From Dinoroseobacter sp034111085 (GTDB lineage Bacteria; Pseudomonadota; Alphaproteobacteria; Rhodobacterales; Rhodobacteraceae): a stretch of 64,000 nt of DNA. The DNA lies in the NCBI GenBank assembly GCA_034111085.1, contig JAWUXZ010000027.1, positions 1-64,000 on the forward strand. The letters run 5' to 3'. Within the stretch, counting starts at the first letter, position 1; the number at the start of each line of letters is the position of its first letter. Positions 16,687-25,129 of this stretch are shown here, in pieces. The notes beneath the pieces are model-generated. The model worked only from the letters and a program-made list of their open reading frames with translations, had not been told where the DNA came from and did no database searches. Both the position numbers and the translations under genes were made by a program.

Positions 16687-19600
16687 TTACAGGTCGATTT
16701 CCACGACGCCGTCTGCATCAGCCGCACGCGACTGACACAAAATGATCGAGGTCTGGCGTTGGGCCTTGGACAAGACAAAATCGCGGTGCTCCACCTCTCC
16801 GGCGACCAGACCGCATTTGCAAACCCCGCAAATTCCGTCGGCGCATTTCACATCGACGGCGATTCCGTTCGCCGCCAACACGTCCGTCGCGGTGTCTTCC
16901 GCACGAACATGCAACTCACGGCCATCTTTCAGGCGAAGCGTGAAGGGGTGATTAACGTAGTCAGGGATTTCGGGGACGGAGAAGTATTCAAGGTGGCGTG
17001 CGGCGTCCGGAAAGCCCTGCCGCTCGGCCGCCTCAGTGACGCTTGTCATGTAGCGATCCGGCCCACAGCTATACACATGATGTCCATCCTTGAAGCTTGA
17101 AAGGATCAGATCCAGATCAGCACGGGTGTCTTCGGCAGACACATGCAGATGAAATTTGTCGACCCATGGCATCCCTGAAAGATCGTCCAAGAAGCCCGTA
17201 TTGTCCCTATTTCTAACAGAATAATGGATCGCAAAGTTTGCAGATCGTGCGTGAAGTTCATGCGCCATCGCAATCATTGGCGTGATCCCGATCCCACCCC
17301 CCATCAGGAAGCTTTTGGTGGCATCTTTGGTCAGCGGAAAATGATTGATAGGCTTGGAGATAAAAATTCTACGGCCTTCGTTGAAAATTCGATGCATTAA
17401 CTTTGAGCCACCACGCCCGCCGTCTTCGCGCAGCACCCCGATTTGGTATTTTGAGCGATCTGCCGGGTCCCCGGACATGGAATACTGACGCAAGAACTCA
17501 GGCGCGACCACGATGTCGAGATGCGCGCCTGCGCTCCATTCCGGCAAGTCGGTGCCATCCGGGCGGCGAAACTCGTATTTCGTCACATCCGCCGTCATCG
17601 CCTCAGCCTTGGTAATCACCACCTGAATGACCGGGCTTTCCACATCGCTTGTGTAGCGGTGAAGATGCGTATCGTCCCCCTTCGCCAATCGGTCCTGATA
17701 GGCCTCAGCCGTGATCATCGCCTGATACGCTTCAATCCCGGCTTCGCGGTCCATTGGGTGCGGATACGGATAGGGGTGCGGCGCGAGGTATGCTGGATAG
17801 ACCGCAAGCGTCTGATCCGCGTATTTCAAACCGAGGTCCTTTTGCAGGCCGCGCGCATTTACCGGATGGCGCGTGGGTGCGTAGCCGCCGTCTTCCTGCA
17901 CCTCCAGATCCCACCACCATTTCTTAACCGGGTTCAGCCCGCCATTGCCCACCACGTCGTCGAGTTTGGCGAGGATCGGTGCAGCGCTCGGCATGTTCAT
18001 CGCTGCCCAGCGGAACGGCTTTTCGGCAAACAGCCCCTCAAGATTCCACGGACAGGTCTTCATACACCGCCCGCACATCGCCCCGCCCAGCGTGCCAATC
18101 CGGTAGGTTGCGCATTTCTGGCTGTCGCTTTTCCAGATCTCGTAGCCGTTGAACATCAGTTTCGGCCCGGCGGTAATCGCCCCAGACGGGCATTCTCGCG
18201 CGCATTTGTTGCACGAGCCGCAGAACTTCTGCATCCCGAAATCAATTGGCTTGTCATGGGCCAGCGGCATGTCGGTCGTCACTGCGCCCGATTTCAAACG
18301 TGGGCCAAGGAAAGGGTTAAGGATTACCTCTCCAATGCGGCTCACCTCGCCCAGACCTGACAGCAGCAGCAACGGCGGTTGCAGCACCTCGCCGTCCATC
18401 ACGGTATGCGCTTTAGCCGAATAGCCCAGGTTGCGAATTTGCTGCGCGATCACGCCACCCAGTAGCGAAAACCGCAGATAGGCGCGCATGGATTGAGCGA
18501 CGCTGATCCAGTCATCGCCGCTGGCACCCTCCATCGTCTCGTAGCCTTGGTCGATAATCATGCTGATGGCGTGATCATGGGGAGGATCGATAGCATCACC
18601 GCGCGCATCATGGGAATACCACGTCCAGTCCGGGCAGCGCGAAATGCCGACCGCATCAACCCCGAGGAAATAGCTGGCAGCCTTGATCGCGTCGGCATGG
18701 ACCTGGGGCGCACTTGGCACCGGATCGCCAATACCGGGGCCGTTTTGCAGCAGCACGAAAGCACCAAGCATCCGCCGTTGTGCGGCAGAAGGAGCCGCCT
18801 TGCGCACGTAATAGCCACCTTTCGCGCCGTCTTGGGTGGCCTTGCCCATATCGCCGAACTGCGCACGCGCGAACATATCGGTGCGCTTTGGAACGCGCGC
18901 GACATTAGGCTCGTCAATATAGGTCGTCGGCGTGTCGACACGCTTGAGCGTCTCGAACGGGTGCGGGCCATCTCGGAAGTCGCGCTTGGTAAACGGATCA
19001 CCGTTCAAGGCGGATTTGGCAAAGCCTACCCCCAACCACCATGCCGGGCCTTTGGTCTTAAACCAAGGCTGATCGGCCAGCGGCACCAAAGGCGCGTCCA
19101 TGATAAGCGGCATGGAAGTTGTCACGACCGCGACACCGAAACGCGGCCCCAGATAAGGATTAACAAGTTGGCCGTCTTCAACTGTCGCAAGACCGCATGT
19201 GACGGTCAGTTGGCTCAGATCGACATCCGAACTGGTCGCGGTATGGGCCTTGGCGTCCCAACCGAGCAGACGGATATAGTTGGCCAGCACGACAGCGGTT
19301 TCGGTCGCGCGCAGGCAAGCGCGGTGGTGTTGCGCATCTTCCAGCCATTCGCATCCTACCTCGCCAGGTTTTGGGTCGCGCGGCATCTCATAGAGGAAGG
19401 TAATCGCGCGCGTATGGCCGACGATGGTGCTGGGGGGTGCGCTCATCGACTCCTTCAAGTCCGCCATGATCATGTCGATCCCAGCAGCGAGGGTTTTGGT
19501 TTGACGCGTGCGCAGCGCCTCGGCGAGACGGTCGATATCGGGGTTCCGGAAGGGCTGTGCGAGCAGGGCAGTCTCGGGCAGTGGTCCGATCCCCACCATC

Positions 19601-19893
19601 GACGCATCGCTGAAATAGCCAAACGCCTTGAGGTGGTTCGCGCGCTCGGCCAGATCATCGGGGATGGTAGAGCGCGTCTTGTTAATGAGGCCGTCGCGGA
19701 TCGCATCCATCATCGCCTGATATTCGCCCATCGCATTCACAATGCTTTCAGGCGTGTTTGGGCGTCGGAATTCCAGCTGCTGGGTTGCGGGAACGGTGCT
19801 GAGGTCGGGCATGGGTCCGCGCGACAGACGCTCTAACGGATACGGGCCAAGATGAACAGGACGCTTGGCGTCAGAGAAAAAACGCACGCCCAT
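16687..19893 (-). CDS. Self-sufficient reductive dehalogenase: RdhA core fused to flavin/2Fe-2S reductase
   Basis: Predicted cobalamin- and FeS-dependent enzyme that removes halogen from halogenated phenolic acids using NAD(P)H electrons delivered in cis. Residues 1-740 are an RdhA-type core with two 4Fe-4S motifs: CGSCNKCARECP (Cys558/561/564/568) and Cys594, then MCGRCMKTCP (Cys607/610/614). About 755-980 is a ferredoxin-reductase module (RQYSMSGDP, MGGGIGITPM, YSCGPDRYM). The C-terminus is a plant-type 2Fe-2S domain (Cys1017/1022/1025/1053). There is no Tat signal or membrane anchor, unlike respiratory enzymes, so it is cytoplasmic. The architecture matches BhbA of Comamonas sp. 7D-2; the catalytic residues of NpRdhA from Nitratireductor appear as Tyr472, Lys534 and Arg598. 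The start overlaps the pobA stop as TGATG. The product of dehalogenation would be PobA's substrate. Confidence 0.88.
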   Translation of the reverse strand: MGVRFFSDAKRPVHLGPYPLERLSRGPMPDLSTVPATQQLEFRRPNTPESIVNAMGEYQAMMDAIRDGLINKTRSTIPDDLAERANHLKAFGYFSDASMVGIGPLPETALLAQPFRNPDIDRLAEALRTRQTKTLAAGIDMIMADLKESMSAPPSTIVGHTRAITFLYEMPRDPKPGEVGCEWLEDAQHHRACLRATETAVVLANYIRLLGWDAKAHTATSSDVDLSQLTVTCGLATVEDGQLVNPYLGPRFGVAVVTTSMPLIMDAPLVPLADQPWFKTKGPAWWLGVGFAKSALNGDPFTKRDFRDGPHPFETLKRVDTPTTYIDEPNVARVPKRTDMFARAQFGDMGKATQDGAKGGYYVRKAAPSAAQRRMLGAFVLLQNGPGIGDPVPSAPQVHADAIKAASYFLGVDAVGISRCPDWTWYSHDARGDAIDPPHDHAISMIIDQGYETMEGASGDDWISVAQSMRAYLRFSLLGGVIAQQIRNLGYSAKAHTVMDGEVLQPPLLLLSGLGEVSRIGEVILNPFLGPRLKSGAVTTDMPLAHDKPIDFGMQKFCGSCNKCARECPSGAITAGPKLMFNGYEIWKSDSQKCATYRIGTLGGAMCGRCMKTCPWNLEGLFAEKPFRWAAMNMPSAAPILAKLDDVVGNGGLNPVKKWWWDLEVQEDGGYAPTRHPVNARGLQKDLGLKYADQTLAVYPAYLAPHPYPYPHPMDREAGIEAYQAMITAEAYQDRLAKGDDTHLHRYTSDVESPVIQVVITKAEAMTADVTKYEFRRPDGTDLPEWSAGAHLDIVVAPEFLRQYSMSGDPADRSKYQIGVLREDGGRGGSKLMHRIFNEGRRIFISKPINHFPLTKDATKSFLMGGGIGITPMIAMAHELHARSANFAIHYSVRNRDNTGFLDDLSGMPWVDKFHLHVSAEDTRADLDLILSSFKDGHHVYSCGPDRYMTSVTEAAERQGFPDAARHLEYFSVPEIPDYVNHPFTLRLKDGRELHVRAEDTATDVLAANGIAVDVKCADGICGVCKCGLVAGEVEHRDFVLSKAQRQTSIILCQSRAADADGVVEIDL

Positions 19894-21062
19894 CAGTAGG
19901 GCAACCCGACATAATTCTCGGCAAGTGCTGTTTGCGCAGCGGTTGAGTTTTCCAGATACGCAAGTTCCGCCTCCTGCATGTTTTGATCAAACGGGGTTTG
20001 CGTCGGGAAGCGGTGCAAGGTCGACGTCATCCACCACGAAAACCGCGAGGCTTTCCAAACACGGGCGAGCGCGTTGGCGGAATACCCCTCCACACCATCG
20101 TCGCCGTCACCTTTGTAGAGCGCGATCAATGCTTCCGACAAATAGTGCACATCACTCGCCGCAAGGTTCAGGCCCTTTGCCCCGGTTGGTGGCACGATAT
20201 GGGCAGCGTCACCGACGAGAAACAGACGGCCCCAGCGCATTGGCTCCGCAATAAAGCTGCGCAACGGCGCGATGCTTTTCTCAATACTGGGACCGGTCAC
20301 GATCGTCTCGGCAGCCTCAGCAGGTAGGCGCAGACGCAGCTCGTCCCAGAAGGCATCGTCGCTCCACTTTTCCAGCGGATCATCGACGGGGGCTTGGACG
20401 TAATAGCGCGACAGGTTCTCGTTGCGCATGGAGCACAGCGCAAAACCGCGTTCGTGGTTGGCATAGATCAACTCGTGGTTCACCGGCGGCGTTTCCGAGA
20501 GAATGCCCAGCCAGCCGAACGGGTAGACCTTCTCGTATTCGCGCAGCACCGTGTCGGGAATTGTCTTGCGGCTGACCCCGTGGAAACCATCACATCCCGC
20601 CACCCAATCGCAGTCGATACGATGCTCGGTCCCGTCTAGAATATAGGTCACGTAAGGCGCGTCGGCATCAGCCCCGTGGATCTGCGTGCCATCGACATCG
20701 TGGATCACCACGCCGTCCAAGTGGGCGCGCGCGGCGTAGAGGTCTTTCGTCACCTCAGTCTGGCCATAGACCATCACCGATTTGCCAATCAAGCCGTCGA
20801 AATCAATGCGGAACTGACGCCCGGCCGCAGCCAGAAGGGTTCCTTTATGGACATAGCCCTCGCGGTCCATCCGCTCGCCAACACCTGCTTTGCGTAGCAG
20901 ATCGCAAAGACCGGTTTCCAGCACGCCCGCGCGGATCCGCGACAGAACATAATCGCGCGATTTACGCTCAAGCACGACCGTATCGATGCCCTGAAGGTGC
21001 AAAAGCTGGCTAAGCAACAGACCCGATGGTCCACCGCCGATAATACAAACCTGTGTGCGCAT
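19893..21062 (-). CDS. pobA: 4-hydroxybenzoate 3-monooxygenase
   Basis: FAD enzyme that hydroxylates 4-hydroxybenzoate to protocatechuate with NAD(P)H and oxygen in the cytoplasm. The 389 residues show the FAD motif GGGPSGLLLSQLL (9-21), the ERKSRDYVLSR helix thought to bind NADPH phosphate, a DG motif (GCDGFHG) and GDAAHIVPPTGAKGLN. Substrate residues of the Pseudomonas enzyme are conserved: Tyr200 (NHELIYANH), Ser211 and Arg213, and Tyr384 in the terminal YVGLPY. The protein ends right after that motif, a few residues short of the Pseudomonas protein. It is divergent from an AraC-type regulator 87 bases away and coupled to the dehalogenase gene by a 1-base overlap. Confidence 0.96.
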   Translation of the reverse strand: MRTQVCIIGGGPSGLLLSQLLHLQGIDTVVLERKSRDYVLSRIRAGVLETGLCDLLRKAGVGERMDREGYVHKGTLLAAAGRQFRIDFDGLIGKSVMVYGQTEVTKDLYAARAHLDGVVIHDVDGTQIHGADADAPYVTYILDGTEHRIDCDWVAGCDGFHGVSRKTIPDTVLREYEKVYPFGWLGILSETPPVNHELIYANHERGFALCSMRNENLSRYYVQAPVDDPLEKWSDDAFWDELRLRLPAEAAETIVTGPSIEKSIAPLRSFIAEPMRWGRLFLVGDAAHIVPPTGAKGLNLAASDVHYLSEALIALYKGDGDDGVEGYSANALARVWKASRFSWWMTSTLHRFPTQTPFDQNMQEAELAYLENSTAAQTALAENYVGLPY

Positions 21063-21149
21063 AGTGATCTCCCCGCTAGCCTAGACGATATTGCGCATCT
21101 GACCGGCATTTCTGCGCCCATCTTCGGCAAAAACTTGTATATATCGCGC
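21063..21149. promoter_or_regulatory. Divergent promoter/operator region pobA-pobR
   Basis: This 87-base region between the two divergent starts must hold both promoters and any PobR site. I see no clear -35/-10 pair or strong inverted repeat. Assignment rests on gene orientation. Confidence 0.5.
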
Positions 21150-22001
21150 ATGAATACACCTTTTGCCCAGATTCCCGTCTTCGATCTGTATGGCGAGGCC
21201 AGCGGTCTGCCCGATCTGCTGCATGTCGAGCGGATCGAGGAACGCGCCGCCCCTCTGGATTGGACTATTCGCGTGCACCGGCATCCGGCGCTCGTACAAG
21301 TTCTCTGGATCGGAGGGCGTGGTGGAACGGCGCATATTGACGGAGCTGCACGGCGGTTTGGCCCAGATACCTGCATATTTGTCCCGCGTCTGTGCACCCA
21401 CGGGTTTTTGTTTGACGAGGGCTGTGACGGGATCGTTTTGACCATGCCCGTGGCAACACTTGATGCAGCGCTGCTTGACGGCCAGCCCGCGCGCTTGGCC
21501 AGCCCTTGGGTGCTGCCATCAGGTCCGCGTTTTGGGCAGTTGATGGCAATGGTGGCCGACGAACATCGCGGAGCGGCCCCGTACCGCAGGGCCACATTGA
21601 CGGGGTTGGCAGGGTTGATCGCCCACTGGATTGCAAGACGTGCGGAAGGTGACGGTGCTGCGTCAAAGCCCGGCCCGTATGACCGGATGATCGCACGGTT
21701 CCTCAATATGCTAGAAGCCCGGTATCGCGACGAGAAGGAGGTCGCTGCCTATGCCGCAGCTTTGTCCAAGACGCCGTCGCATCTGAACCGCGCCTGTGGA
21801 TTGGTGTTGGGCAAAACCGCCTCCGCCGTGATCCGAGAGCGCGTTATGCTGGAGGCGCGGCGCGAGCTGGCATACTCCGCGCGCGCGGTTTCTGACATCG
21901 CCTATAGCCTTGGCTACGGCGATCCAGCGCATTTCACACGGGTATTTCGCACCGCGACCGGACAAACGCCGAGGGCATTCCGGAAGGCCGTGAACGGATA
22001 A
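21150..22001 (+). CDS. pobR: AraC/XylS-family regulator of pobA
   Basis: Transcriptional activator of 283 residues. The N-terminal half is a cupin-like effector domain (VLWIGGRGGTAHIDG), and the C-terminal 100 residues form the double helix-turn-helix DNA-binding domain, with the AraC signature VSDIAYSLGYGDPAHFTRVF and TGQTPRAFR. The ATG at 21150 is used; an upstream in-frame start at 20997 would run into pobA on the other strand and lacks family sequence. Divergence from pobA, as in Pseudomonas and Azotobacter, supports control by 4-hydroxybenzoate. Here the target operon also includes the dehalogenase, so the effector could include halogenated analogues. The gene ends 22 bases from the betA end, convergent. 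Confidence 0.88.
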   Translation: MNTPFAQIPVFDLYGEASGLPDLLHVERIEERAAPLDWTIRVHRHPALVQVLWIGGRGGTAHIDGAARRFGPDTCIFVPRLCTHGFLFDEGCDGIVLTMPVATLDAALLDGQPARLASPWVLPSGPRFGQLMAMVADEHRGAAPYRRATLTGLAGLIAHWIARRAEGDGAASKPGPYDRMIARFLNMLEARYRDEKEVAAYAAALSKTPSHLNRACGLVLGKTASAVIRERVMLEARRELAYSARAVSDIAYSLGYGDPAHFTRVFRTATGQTPRAFRKAVNG

Positions 22002-22023
22002 AGGCAACCGCTTTGCGATCCCC

Positions 22024-23670
22024 CTAGCGCTGTGCGGTCTCCCAATCAGGATGCATCCATGGCTGCGCATTTTCACGTGGCAACTTGCGTCCAAGGATAT
22101 GATCCGCCGCCTTCTCGCCGACCAAAATCGACGGACCGTTTAGGTTGCCATTGGTGATACGCGGGAAGATAGAGCTGTCGGCAACGCGCAACCCCTCCAC
22201 CCCAATCACGCGGCAATCGGCATCGACCACCGCCATCGGATCATCGGCGCGCCCCATCTTGCAGGTACCACACGGATGATAGGCGCTTTCGGCGTGTTCG
22301 CGGATAAAGTCATCGAGCTCATCATCGGTTTGCGCCTGTGCGCCCGGTTGAATCTCGTGCTTGGCATGGGCGGCAAAGGCCGGTTGGGCAAAGATCTCGC
22401 GCGTCAGCCGGATGGCTTTGCGGAAGTCGATCCAGTCCTGTTCCTCGCTCATATAGTTAAACCTTATCACCGGATCGCTGGCGGGGTCTGCATCGCGCAA
22501 AGTTACGGCCCCGCTTGATGGGCTGCGCATTGGCCCAACATGGGCTTGGAAACCGTGACCTTCCGCCGCGACCTTGCCGTCATAGCGCACAGCGATGGGC
22601 AGAAAGTGAAACTGCAAATCAGGATAATCAACGCCCTCACGCGACCGGATGAACCCGCAGCTTTCAAACTGGTTCGACGCACCAAGGCCAGTCTTGGTAA
22701 ACAGCCACTGCGCCCCGATCATGGCTTTGCCAATCAGGTTCCAGTGCTTGAACAGGCTGACGGGCTGCTTGGCGGCCATCTGGATATAGAGCTCTAGATG
22801 GTCTTGCAAGTTTTGCCCGACGCCCGCGCGATCTGCGACAGGCGCGATACCATGTTCTGCCAAATGCGCAGCGGGCCCAATACCCGAAAGCATCAGCAAC
22901 TTGGGCGAATTTATAGACGAAGCCGCAAGGATCACCTCGGCACTTGCCTCGATCACTTCGGTTCGGCCATTGCGGATAATCTCAACCCCCGTTGCGCGAC
23001 CGTCCTTAATCACAACGCGCTGAGCGAGGCCTCGGATTAGCGTGCAGTTCTCGCGCTTCAGCGCAGGTCTCAGGTAGGCATTTGCCGTCGACCAACGCAC
23101 GCCCTTATAGATCGTCGCCTCGAACGGACCGAAGCCCTCCTGCTTCTCGCCGTTATAGTCATTGGTAGTCTCATATCCCGCTTCCTCGCCCGCCTTCGCA
23201 AAGGCCTGCACCAGCGGATTGTCCCGAGGGCCGCGCGAGATATGCAGCGGGCCGTCGGTGCCACGCCAGGACGCGTCGCCCTCGCCATGCCACGTTTCCA
23301 TCCGTTTGAAATAGGGCAGCACGTCGGCGTAAGCCCAACCATCCGCACCGCTTTCGGCCCAGTGATCGTAATCGCGCGCGTGGCCGCGCACATAGACCAT
23401 GCCGTTGATCGACGAGCTTCCTCCGATGACCTTACCGCGCGGACACGCCAGACGACGCCCCCCCAAATGCGGCTCAGGCTCAGAGCTGTAGCCCCAATCA
23501 TAGCGCTTCATATTCATCGGATAACTTAGCGCGGCAGGCATCTGGATGAACGGGCCTGCGTCGGTGCCGCCATGCTCGATAACGATCACGGATTTCCCGG
23601 CCTCAGCCAAACGGTAGGCAATCGCGCAGCCCGCAGAGCCCGCGCCAACAATGATATATTCTGCTTTCAT
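22024..23670 (-). CDS. betA: Choline dehydrogenase
   Basis: FAD-dependent GMC-family oxidoreductase that oxidises choline to betaine aldehyde, and can take the aldehyde on to glycine betaine. The 548 residues begin with the ADP-binding motif VGAGSAGCAIAYRLAEAG, followed by the GMC signature GGSSSINGMVYVRGHARDYD, and end with the conserved YHPCGTCKMG (active-site His) and ITNGNLNGPSILVGEKAAD. It is the last gene of the betI-betC-betB-betA operon, 3 bases after betB. Its product supplies an osmoprotectant or, after further demethylation, carbon and nitrogen. Confidence 0.96.
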   Translation of the reverse strand: MKAEYIIVGAGSAGCAIAYRLAEAGKSVIVIEHGGTDAGPFIQMPAALSYPMNMKRYDWGYSSEPEPHLGGRRLACPRGKVIGGSSSINGMVYVRGHARDYDHWAESGADGWAYADVLPYFKRMETWHGEGDASWRGTDGPLHISRGPRDNPLVQAFAKAGEEAGYETTNDYNGEKQEGFGPFEATIYKGVRWSTANAYLRPALKRENCTLIRGLAQRVVIKDGRATGVEIIRNGRTEVIEASAEVILAASSINSPKLLMLSGIGPAAHLAEHGIAPVADRAGVGQNLQDHLELYIQMAAKQPVSLFKHWNLIGKAMIGAQWLFTKTGLGASNQFESCGFIRSREGVDYPDLQFHFLPIAVRYDGKVAAEGHGFQAHVGPMRSPSSGAVTLRDADPASDPVIRFNYMSEEQDWIDFRKAIRLTREIFAQPAFAAHAKHEIQPGAQAQTDDELDDFIREHAESAYHPCGTCKMGRADDPMAVVDADCRVIGVEGLRVADSSIFPRITNGNLNGPSILVGEKAADHILGRKLPRENAQPWMHPDWETAQR

Positions 23671-23673
23671 GAT

Positions 23674-25125
23674 TTAAAACGGAGCCTCCACATCGCCCAT
23701 CCGCACGTAAACGGATTTAACTTGGGAATAGTGATGGATCGCCTCCTTAGAGTTTTCGCGCCCTACACCGCTGGCCTTCACGCCGCCGAACGGGGCCTCG
23801 ACCGGCGCGTCATTGTAGGAGTTGATAAAGCATGATCCGGCCTCCAGCAGTCCGATCACACGGTGCGCGCGGGTCAGGTCGGAGGTAAAGACGCCCGCCG
23901 ACAAGCCAAACTCGGTCGCGTTGGCGCGTGCGATAGCCTCGGCCTCGTCTTTAAAGGTCAGCACAGACATCACTGGGCCGAAAATCTCGTCCTTGGCGAT
24001 GGTCATCCCGTCTGTGACGTCCGCAAATACGGTGGGTTCCAGATAGAAGCCCTCGCGGTCGATGCGCTTGCCACCTGCAACCAGCGTAGCGCCTTCATCT
24101 TGGCCGATCTGAATGTAGCGCTGCACGGTATCAAGCTGGTTCTGGCTGACCAATGGACCAAAATTGGTCGCCTCATCCTGCGGATCACCGATCACAGCGG
24201 TTGCGAGGCGTTCGGTCAAACGTTTCAGGAACGCGTCCTTGATCCCTTCGTGCACAAAAACCCGCGTCCCGTTAGAGCAAACCTGCCCAGACGAATAGAA
24301 GTTCGCGAGAATCGCGCCACCAACGGCATTTTCCAGATCGGCATCATCGAAAATCAGCAGCGGGGATTTTCCGCCAAGCTCCATCGTGACGTGCTTCATG
24401 CCTGCCGCCGCACTTGCGTAGATTTTGCGACCTGTCGGGACGGAGCCGGTGAGGCTAACTTTATCAACGCGCCCGTCAGCCACCAATTGTGCACCGACCG
24501 CGCCCGTGCCTTGGATGACATTATATAAACCCGCAGGCAGGCCCGCTTCATGCAGGATTTCGGCGACTTTCAGCGCGCAAAGTGGCGTAGTCTCGGACGG
24601 CTTGAAGATCATTGAATTGCCGCAGGCCAGTGCAGGTGCCGCTTTCCAGCACGCAATCTGGGTGGGGTAGTTCCATGCGCCGATGCCGACGCACAAGCCC
24701 AGCGCCTCGCGCACAGTATAGACCCAGTCTTGGCCAAGCGGGATATGTTCGCCCGTTAGGCTACCCGCGAGACCGCCGAAGTATTCCAGAGCGTCCGCAC
24801 CAGAAGTGGCATCGACATACAGCGTTTCCGACAGTGGTTTGCCCGTATCAAAGGTCTCAAGCACCGATAGCGCGTGATTGCGTTCGCGGATGATATCGGC
24901 GGCGCGGCGCAGGACGCGGCCGCGCTCAGTGCCCGAGCGCGCGGCCCAGTCTTTTTGCGCGGCGTTCGCGCTGACGATCGCCTGTTCAATGATCGCAGGT
25001 GTCGCTTCATACAGATTGGCGATGACCCTGCCTGTGGCAGGGTAGATCACGGGTAGCGGAGTGCCGTTTTTGTCTTCGACATAAGCGCCGTTAATGAAAT
25101 GGCTGGCGGCGGGTTGTGTGGTCAT
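23674..25125 (-). CDS. betB: Betaine aldehyde dehydrogenase
   Basis: NAD(P)-dependent aldehyde dehydrogenase of 483 residues converting betaine aldehyde to glycine betaine. The catalytic Cys is in SSGQVCSNGTRVFV and the general-base Glu in VTMELGGKSPL; the cofactor loop GSVPTGRKIY is also seen. Length is standard for BetB. It is 4 bases downstream of betC and 3 bases upstream of betA in one operon. Substrate is assigned from operon context plus family resemblance. Confidence 0.96.
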   Translation of the reverse strand: MTTQPAASHFINGAYVEDKNGTPLPVIYPATGRVIANLYEATPAIIEQAIVSANAAQKDWAARSGTERGRVLRRAADIIRERNHALSVLETFDTGKPLSETLYVDATSGADALEYFGGLAGSLTGEHIPLGQDWVYTVREALGLCVGIGAWNYPTQIACWKAAPALACGNSMIFKPSETTPLCALKVAEILHEAGLPAGLYNVIQGTGAVGAQLVADGRVDKVSLTGSVPTGRKIYASAAAGMKHVTMELGGKSPLLIFDDADLENAVGGAILANFYSSGQVCSNGTRVFVHEGIKDAFLKRLTERLATAVIGDPQDEATNFGPLVSQNQLDTVQRYIQIGQDEGATLVAGGKRIDREGFYLEPTVFADVTDGMTIAKDEIFGPVMSVLTFKDEAEAIARANATEFGLSAGVFTSDLTRAHRVIGLLEAGSCFINSYNDAPVEAPFGGVKASGVGRENSKEAIHHYSQVKSVYVRMGDVEAPF

Positions 25126-25129
25126 GGCG

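Noticed and set aside
18493..19836. A 447-codon open frame on the plus strand, antisense to the dehalogenase gene
   Set aside because: It lies wholly opposite a well-supported gene, is rich in Arg, His and Gly as expected of a GC-driven shadow, and shows no family motif.
16687..19893. Epoxyqueuosine reductase (QueG) as the identity of the large FeS protein
   Set aside because: QueG shares the corrinoid/4Fe-4S fold but is about 350 residues and not fused to a reductase; size, fusion, pobA coupling and the Tyr/Lys/Arg spacing fit a catabolic dehalogenase.
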